Source of the DNA: Treponema putidum
Lineage (GTDB): Bacteria > Spirochaetota > Spirochaetia > Treponematales > Treponemataceae
Assembly (NCBI RefSeq): GCF_000755145.1
Contig: NZ_CP009228.1
Location: 186,001-250,000 of the forward strand
Length of the DNA: 64,000 nucleotides
Direction of reading: 5' to 3'
The number at the start of each line of letters is the position of its first letter. Positions within the stretch are counted from its first letter, which is position 1. Under the pieces are notes generated by a model. It did no database searches, was not told the origin of the DNA, and worked only from the letters and a program-made list of their open reading frames with translations. The position numbers were made by a program, and so were the translations under genes. Below are positions 58,216 to 64,000 of this stretch, piece by piece.

Positions 58216-61200
58216 TTATTTTTTCTTAACTCCCAAAATAGTTAAATCATCGTATTGCTGATCTTCTCTTACATTTGTATAATAAAGATACTCATTATAA
58301 CTCGTGTTCGGTACACGGTGTCCGCAATAAGTTTGATATTGCCTAAAATGTTTATTTAAAAACAGATCTATTTTCTTATCTACCTGAACCATATCCCTCT
58401 CGGTTGCCTTAGGATCCTGATACATTCGGAATATTTTTTCGACTGAAACAAGACCTATAACTGCATCTTCAATTGTTCCCTCAAGGTTAGTAAAATCAAA
58501 ATCAAATTGTTCATTCTCAATCGGGTTATGCCATTTTTTTAAGCTAAAAGAACTGCGGGCAAAAATATTCTCGATAATTTCGCATACGCGGGGCTTGCCT
58601 AATTCTTCTCCGTCCTGACCTACAGTATGAGTTTCATGTTCGGCATCTTTTTCAAGTCCGGGCTCTTCACATAAAACCGGCTCCAGTTTGGAATTTCTAA
58701 ACAAGCGCTTGGCTTCTTCAATACCGTCAGTGTAAAGGAATAGAACATCTCCGGGATTTAGTTTAACGGTTTCAACTTTAAAGCCGCCTTTCATGTCTAT
58801 CATAAATGTCGGGAAAACTCCTGCAGCAGAAACTTCGCTTAGGATAACTTCTTTCATTTTCTTTGAGGCTGCATCATAAATATTGATAACATTATCACCT
58901 GCATTACAAAAATGAACATTGCCTGTTATTGAATCCATAATACAAAGGGTAAAGGCTGCGAAACGTCCTTTAAAACCTCTGGATTCAAGTAAGTCGTTTA
59001 TTCGTGATACAATCCGATCTATTTTTAGTCCCTGCTTTTTATAGCTCCAGTCTCTAAAATAGTCCAAGAAAAGAGTTGCGACTTCGACCATTATAAGAGC
59101 GGCAGGAACTCCCTTGCCTGCAACGTCGCACTTTATAATTGCATAATATCTGTCATCCAATTTTATATAGTCGAAATAGTCCCCGGAAACGCCTCTGGCA
59201 CCTTCATAATAACCGAAGAATTCTACATTATCGTCTACACTCTTTCCGGATGTAAGTTTTCTTCCAGCCTCATCCAAATCAAGGGGTAAAAACATTTTTT
59301 GAATTTCTTTACCCATAGTCAAGTCCTTTGAAGCTGCAGCGGCCTCGACAAGGCCGTTTGTCATTGCATTTATGGTTGTTCCTAAAACACCTATCTCATC
59401 CTTTGTTTTAAGTTTAACATCTTTACCTGCAAGCAGTTCTTTATCTTCAGTAGCTGAAATCATTGCAACGTGTTCAACAAGTTTTTTTATAGGTGCCGTG
59501 ATAATCGAAGACAAGATATAAGCACCTGCTATACCTGCAGCAAGAGCACTCAATGAAATCAATAATATAATTTTATACAATGTAGAAGTTGCTTCATCAA
59601 TTTGTTCAATCAATCCTTTTGTAGAAACTTGAACATAAACCATACCATGAATAAAACTTGATTGATCCCCTGCCTGTCTGTAAAGTATGGGTTTATAGAA
59701 AAGATAATTTGTAACATCTCTGGACAATTTTTTTGAATTAAATTCCGGATAAGAACCTGAACCTTTTGCACTTAACCGGCTCAATTCGGAATTAAGTTTT
59801 TCTTCCATTTGATTTATCGCAGATTGAATTTCATTTCGTCTTTCTATCGATTTACTATCCGTGCTCAAGGCAATTTCCATAGCTGTATTTGTTAATGACT
59901 GTATTTCTTCAGCAAGCTCTCCGACGTTTTCACGGGCTTCTTCATCTATCTTATCAAGATTTTGATATACGGGTTCAAGATCAGGCAATGATAATTCCGA
60001 CTCACCTATAATAAATTCTGAACTATCGATTTTGGATATAATATCACTATCATTGGATGCCCAAACAAAGTTATAGCTTACTTTTTTATTATCAATATGG
60101 ACTCCCGTTATTGTTGCAAAGTTTGCCTCTTTAAGAGCAGAAGTCTGCGAAGGCAAAAATCCCAATTCCAATACATTTTTTGACGGAAGATAAGCTTTAG
60201 CACCCGATGTCAAGCTTTCAAGCAAAACTTGAGTATTTGAAGCCAAGCCTTCAGCCAGCAATCTTTCCTGTGTTTCAGAAAATCTAGAACCTAGAGGAAG
60301 TGCTAAGGTTAAAATAACCGATATTACCAAAGTAGTTGTAAACAAAATAAACTTTAATCTTAATCCCATTCCTCTGACTTTTAATTCAGATATTTTCTTT
60401 TCCTTTCCGAATATCATAGCACCTCCGCTCAATAAGACAGTTACCTCATTTTTTATTTTTATAGTTTCTTTTATAGAATAAATAACTCCCGTTATCGAAA
60501 AAATCATAACAAGTAAAATAAACACGGTTAAAAAAATAATAAAAAAATAATCCGTGAAATCCGAATTCATAGCCGAAAGAAGCCAATTATATTTATATGA
60601 ATCTTTATAGTTTCCCAGTTTAATATTTCCTATATCATTAAAGGTTATAGTTTTTCCGGCAAAGTATATTCCGCGACCTGAGTGCATTAGTCCCACATAG
60701 TATTTTCCGGGATCCAAATAATCTATTTTTATATTCGATATAAGTTTATCACTTAGAATAGAAAAATCTTTTTTATCTATCGTTAAATCATAAGGAGGCG
60801 AACCGTCTGCATCGATATAAAGAGCAGTTACCGCACCTCCTGCCGAAAAGCCCTTACCTACTATAGAAAGGGAAATGGAGCCGTCAAGATTTTGCTCTGT
60901 ATTTATATCTGCAACATAAGTATATGGAATATATTTATTTAAAGCAAAATACTTTACAGCGGGGACACCTATATTCCCAAAAGCATCTACAGCGGAAACA
61001 GTTAGAGCATAGAGACCGTTTTCATAATTTTTAAATTCTCTTTTGTTTAAAGTAGAATTTATTTTTGATGTGCTTAATTCGGCATTTAAATTATTCGATA
61101 AAATTTCTTGCACAGCGGTATCATCTATAAATGATGGGTTTGCGTTTTTTATATATAAAAGGAATTTATCTACAGTACCCAAATAAGAAAGATTCCATAT

Positions 61201-62817
61201 ATATCCGTTTATAGCAGTTTCAGGTTTTCCTTCTATATCAAATTCAGGCGGATTCCATTGAATATCAAAGGTATTTGATTTTAAAAAACCGCTCTTATCT
61301 AAAGCTAATAAATCAAATATTGGGGCCGAAGGAGGAACTATATCTCTCTCATAAGAAATGGTAGACATCTCAGACCAATTTCCGGCATAGTCGCAAACCC
61401 TCACACCCAAATACCATAAACCGTCTTCTTCGGGCTCATATACCAAAACGGATTCATTTGGTAATTTTTTAATTACAGGTTCTACAAATTCGGGAGGAGC
61501 ATCTTTTGTCCATTCATAAGAATAGCCTGCAACACCCGATGAGTCATTCGGAAATTTAATCTTCATTGTAATTTTTTGTTTACCGTCTAAAGTTTTTGAA
61601 TCAAAATCCAGAGGCTGCAATTGAGCTTTTCCAACTTCATAATCAGGTTCAACATGCATTATCTTTGCCGAACGGATTCCTTCCTGCCAAAGAATATGAA
61701 GATTTCCATCAACAAAAAAAGGATTTACAAAAAGCAAAGAACCTGTTATAGATTCTACAGAATCGATTACCCAGTTTGAATCATCTTTTCTTGCAATCAA
61801 AACGGACGCTTTACCGTTATAGTCTTCAGACCATGCAATAAGAGGTTTATTATTATAAGCTATAACTTTAGGGCTAAATATTGTCCCGTCACCGGACGGC
61901 AGCACTTCAATTGGAGAAGTAAGCATTCCCTTATTATCCAAAACGGCATAGGCGGTAGAGCTTTTTTCACGGCGGTAAGGCGATTGTTCCCATACAAGAA
62001 AAATAGATTTTTCCGAACGAATATATAAGAGGTTCGGTCTTTGATTATTAAAATTAAAATCATCGGTTATTCTTATAGGTTCTGACCACGAAGAACCTCC
62101 ATCTGAAGAAAAGGAGGAAAAAAGTTGATAGGAACTTATATTTTCATTCTTATCCAATGCTTGAAAAATCAAAACATCATTTTTTTCGGCCGCCGTATGA
62201 GCCGGAAAAAAAACTCTATCGGTTTTTTTTATAAAATCAAATTCTTTAAAATCCGGCCAATCTAAACCGTTTTTAGATGAAGAAAAAAACACCGAGAATT
62301 TTTCATCAGCACCATGAGAAACGAACATAAGGTAATTGCCGTTGGAAGCAACGGATAATTGAGGAGATAATAAATCATATATTTCGGTAGTAATATTTTT
62401 AACTGTATAAGTCTTACCGTAGTCCGTACTTTTTAAAATAGTAATAGTGTTGCGGTTTTTTACCAATGCAATTAAAATACTGTCATCATTTCCGACAGTT
62501 ATAGAAGCAATTGATGGTATATCTGCAGTATAAGAAATAGGAGGAATTATTCTTTCATTTATTATCCATTTTTTATTTGCATATACACCTGCCGAAATAT
62601 AAATTAAACCTGCATCATCAGAAGACTTAACAACTTCCTCCCAAACAGATGCTGAAATATTTCCATTTGAAGCCGATTGTAGAAACTGCCCATTCCTTCC
62701 GCTTATGACTGAAGGACTTTCCCAATAAAATTCTTTTGCCGATAAAAAACTCATAAAAAATAAGAACATTAAAAATATGTTTAAGAATTTCTTCAAATGT
62801 TTTTTTCCTTTAATCAT
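58216..62817 (-). CDS. Large SpoIIE/PP2C sensor phosphatase with propeller-like periplasmic region
   Basis: A 1533-residue membrane protein. A signal peptide (NIFLMFLFFMSFLSA) precedes a periplasmic region with Asp-box-like motifs (STDYGKTY, SSKNGLDW, SSDGGSSWSEP), suggesting a sialidase-like beta-propeller, then Ig-like parts. A helix near residue 755 and another near 815 follow, then a long extracytoplasmic coiled coil, a helix plus HAMP domain (YILSSIITAPIKKLVEHV), and a PP2C SpoIIE domain. The phosphatase motifs GVSGDYFDYI, CDVAGKGVPAAL, NAGDNVINI, LYTDGIEEAK and QYDDLTILGV are complete, with an insert of about 110 residues between the last two. Likely target: an anti-sigma antagonist; none is seen nearby. 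Confidence 0.87.
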   Translation of the reverse strand: MIKGKKHLKKFLNIFLMFLFFMSFLSAKEFYWESPSVISGRNGQFLQSASNGNISASVWEEVVKSSDDAGLIYISAGVYANKKWIINERIIPPISYTADIPSIASITVGNDDSILIALVKNRNTITILKSTDYGKTYTVKNITTEIYDLLSPQLSVASNGNYLMFVSHGADEKFSVFFSSSKNGLDWPDFKEFDFIKKTDRVFFPAHTAAEKNDVLIFQALDKNENISSYQLFSSFSSDGGSSWSEPIRITDDFNFNNQRPNLLYIRSEKSIFLVWEQSPYRREKSSTAYAVLDNKGMLTSPIEVLPSGDGTIFSPKVIAYNNKPLIAWSEDYNGKASVLIARKDDSNWVIDSVESITGSLLFVNPFFVDGNLHILWQEGIRSAKIMHVEPDYEVGKAQLQPLDFDSKTLDGKQKITMKIKFPNDSSGVAGYSYEWTKDAPPEFVEPVIKKLPNESVLVYEPEEDGLWYLGVRVCDYAGNWSEMSTISYERDIVPPSAPIFDLLALDKSGFLKSNTFDIQWNPPEFDIEGKPETAINGYIWNLSYLGTVDKFLLYIKNANPSFIDDTAVQEILSNNLNAELSTSKINSTLNKREFKNYENGLYALTVSAVDAFGNIGVPAVKYFALNKYIPYTYVADINTEQNLDGSISLSIVGKGFSAGGAVTALYIDADGSPPYDLTIDKKDFSILSDKLISNIKIDYLDPGKYYVGLMHSGRGIYFAGKTITFNDIGNIKLGNYKDSYKYNWLLSAMNSDFTDYFFIIFLTVFILLVMIFSITGVIYSIKETIKIKNEVTVLLSGGAMIFGKEKKISELKVRGMGLRLKFILFTTTLVISVILTLALPLGSRFSETQERLLAEGLASNTQVLLESLTSGAKAYLPSKNVLELGFLPSQTSALKEANFATITGVHIDNKKVSYNFVWASNDSDIISKIDSSEFIIGESELSLPDLEPVYQNLDKIDEEARENVGELAEEIQSLTNTAMEIALSTDSKSIERRNEIQSAINQMEEKLNSELSRLSAKGSGSYPEFNSKKLSRDVTNYLFYKPILYRQAGDQSSFIHGMVYVQVSTKGLIEQIDEATSTLYKIILLISLSALAAGIAGAYILSSIITAPIKKLVEHVAMISATEDKELLAGKDVKLKTKDEIGVLGTTINAMTNGLVEAAAASKDLTMGKEIQKMFLPLDLDEAGRKLTSGKSVDDNVEFFGYYEGARGVSGDYFDYIKLDDRYYAIIKCDVAGKGVPAALIMVEVATLFLDYFRDWSYKKQGLKIDRIVSRINDLLESRGFKGRFAAFTLCIMDSITGNVHFCNAGDNVINIYDAASKKMKEVILSEVSAAGVFPTFMIDMKGGFKVETVKLNPGDVLFLYTDGIEEAKRLFRNSKLEPVLCEEPGLEKDAEHETHTVGQDGEELGKPRVCEIIENIFARSSFSLKKWHNPIENEQFDFDFTNLEGTIEDAVIGLVSVEKIFRMYQDPKATERDMVQVDKKIDLFLNKHFRQYQTYCGHRVPNTSYNEYLYYTNVREDQQYDDLTILGVKKK

Positions 62818-64000
62818 AATAAAGCATCTATCCTCTTTTTTAATTCTCTAACCTTTGCAGAATTTCTTGCATTCGGGCTTTGCATAAGCTGTTCAACCAA
62901 TGCCGCTGCTATAATTTTATTTCCTCGTTGTAACTCGGCAATAGCTTGCTGATATTTTGCTTCATCTGAAGCAGAAAGAACAATAACGGCAGCACCGCCC
63001 ATACTCATTTGAATCGAGTCCTTTAATTGTATCGCATCAACATTTTGAGGGTTAAGTTTAATAGCCGTATCTAATTGCTGGATTGCAATTGGGAATGAAA
63101 GACTATCACCTGAATTGTATATTGCCTGAGCCGATTTCGTAAGATCGGCAGACTCTGCAATTGCTTTAAGATTTGGAGAAGGGAATTTAAGTCCTAAGTA
63201 AATTTCAATTTCGTCCTTTAAGGCTGCAAGTCCCGAAAAGTTTTTATCTATGCTATACAAATTCAATAACTCGCTATAAGCTTGTTGAGAATTACGCTTG
63301 TAATCATTTCTAATAGTTTGAACTTTCCGTCTGAATTGTTCATTAAAGTTTGCAGGATCTATCAACTTATCTATTTTTAAGCTTAATTGACCTGCAATTT
63401 CATTATATGGGAATATAAGCAATACCTGTCTTATATTATCTTTCGCTTGATTTAAATCGGTTAAAGCGGATTTCTGCTGACCGGATTTTATTTTTTGCTC
63501 CGCATCCAAGTAAAGCTGATTGGCATTATTCAAAAGCTGAATCATTTGAGGATAAAGAGGTGCCGAAACTGGAATAGTTCTTCCCGTCTTTAAGGTGTCC
63601 GCAGTACTTACAATTGTTAGCCAGTTCTCAACTTCTTCGTTAGGGTCAACATGAGTTACCGCCCAGCGGCTGCGTGCTGAAATTAAAGTTTCTTCCGCCT
63701 GCCTGAAATCCGTGTTAAAATAATCTCTTTTTGCTTTTTCCAAATACTCTCTGACATCTTTAACAACTACAGTATTTTCAGCATCATTGATTTCTTTACC
63801 TAATTTATCAAGCCTTTCATCAGTCATACTACGATATTCGGAATTCTCTTCAAGCTCCAAAGCGTTGTTTGTTCTTGTTCTGGACAATTCTATACTTCGG
63901 CGGGCCGCAGCAAAATTGCCGGATGCCAAGTTTCTTTTTGCCTCTTCAAATCTTAGATCGGCTTCATTTTTTGCCAACTGTATTTTTAAAAGTATTGATT
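62814..64000 (-). CDS. Repeat-rich helical (TPR-like) protein, cut by the window edge
   Basis: The frame is open past the right edge of the window, so the N-terminus is missing; the TTG at 63977 is only the first in-frame start-like codon. The sequence is helical with TPR-like or coiled-coil repeats (RFEEAKRNLASGNFAAARRSIELSRTR, KAKRDYFNTDFRQAEETLISARSRWAV, AQAIYNSGDSLSFPIAIQQLDTAIKLNPQNVDAIQLKD). Its stop overlaps the SpoIIE gene start by four bases, so the two are likely translated together. Probably a partner or scaffold of the phosphatase system; this is inference. Confidence 0.7.
   Translation of the reverse strand, partial: SILLKIQLAKNEADLRFEEAKRNLASGNFAAARRSIELSRTRTNNALELEENSEYRSMTDERLDKLGKEINDAENTVVVKDVREYLEKAKRDYFNTDFRQAEETLISARSRWAVTHVDPNEEVENWLTIVSTADTLKTGRTIPVSAPLYPQMIQLLNNANQLYLDAEQKIKSGQQKSALTDLNQAKDNIRQVLLIFPYNEIAGQLSLKIDKLIDPANFNEQFRRKVQTIRNDYKRNSQQAYSELLNLYSIDKNFSGLAALKDEIEIYLGLKFPSPNLKAIAESADLTKSAQAIYNSGDSLSFPIAIQQLDTAIKLNPQNVDAIQLKDSIQMSMGGAAVIVLSASDEAKYQQAIAELQRGNKIIAAALVEQLMQSPNARNSAKVRELKKRIDALL

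Overview
The window looks like chromosome from a low-GC oral treponeme (Treponema denticola group). The grounds are a spirochaete-type gene set: a TpLRR-type leucine-rich-repeat protein, a sensorless cytoplasmic chemoreceptor beside a diiron metallo-beta-lactamase-fold protein, glutamate mutase and methylaspartate ammonia-lyase, many ABC transporters, and an A/T-rich sequence with long poly-A and poly-T runs. Species is inferred from content, not from a database search. I saw no rRNA, tRNA, insertion sequence, prophage or CRISPR array.

Layout. 1-8.3 kb: htpG, a small Hpt protein, a PcrA/UvrD helicase and a heterodimeric ABC exporter. 8.5-15.3 kb: pepT, a phosphonate-type ABC transporter (PhnC/E/E, with phnC frameshifted), ornithine carbamoyltransferase, an MFS permease and endonuclease III. 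15.4-22.8 kb: a chemoreceptor/ODP-like pair, an epimerase with a C-terminal zinc-ribbon-like part, an AAA/PD-(D/E)XK protein, mazG and an FKBP lipoprotein. 23-35.9 kb: a TGS/uridine-kinase-like protein, a frameshifted polysaccharide-deacetylase-like gene, tsaD, a radical SAM protein, an AraC regulator with two ABC exporter halves (the first frameshifted), aldehyde dehydrogenase, rsmG and a phosphoesterase. 36-38.9 kb: a small accessory patch with hypothetical proteins, a decayed fragment, an octanucleotide tandem repeat and a DinJ-like/YoeB-like toxin-antitoxin pair. 38.9-54.3 kb: radA, an Mrp ATPase, a second AAA/PD-(D/E)XK paralogue, an LRR protein, an iron/heme/cobalamin-type ABC transporter joined to mal and glmE, pyrC, a DEAD-box helicase and pyrF. 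54.3-64 kb: a Gld-like ABC operon (DUF4340, GldG split by a frameshift, GldF, GldA), a 1533-residue SpoIIE-type sensor phosphatase and a repeat-rich helical protein cut by the window edge.

Three signals run across the window. (1) At least five, probably six, genes carry a single-base indel in a homopolymer. In every case the frame downstream is still intact, so these are recent mutations, poly-A/T slippage sites or sequencing errors. (2) At least eight genes have a good -35/-10 promoter whose -10 box ends only 6-14 nt before the start codon and no Shine-Dalgarno, so leaderless (or nearly leaderless) mRNAs look common. (3) Intergenic gaps hold families of hairpins with conserved flanks (CGAG...CATCG, or GATAAACA...TGTTTATC) but different, compensating stems. 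These look like a dispersed structured-RNA or terminator/processing element and are the best candidate here for something undescribed.
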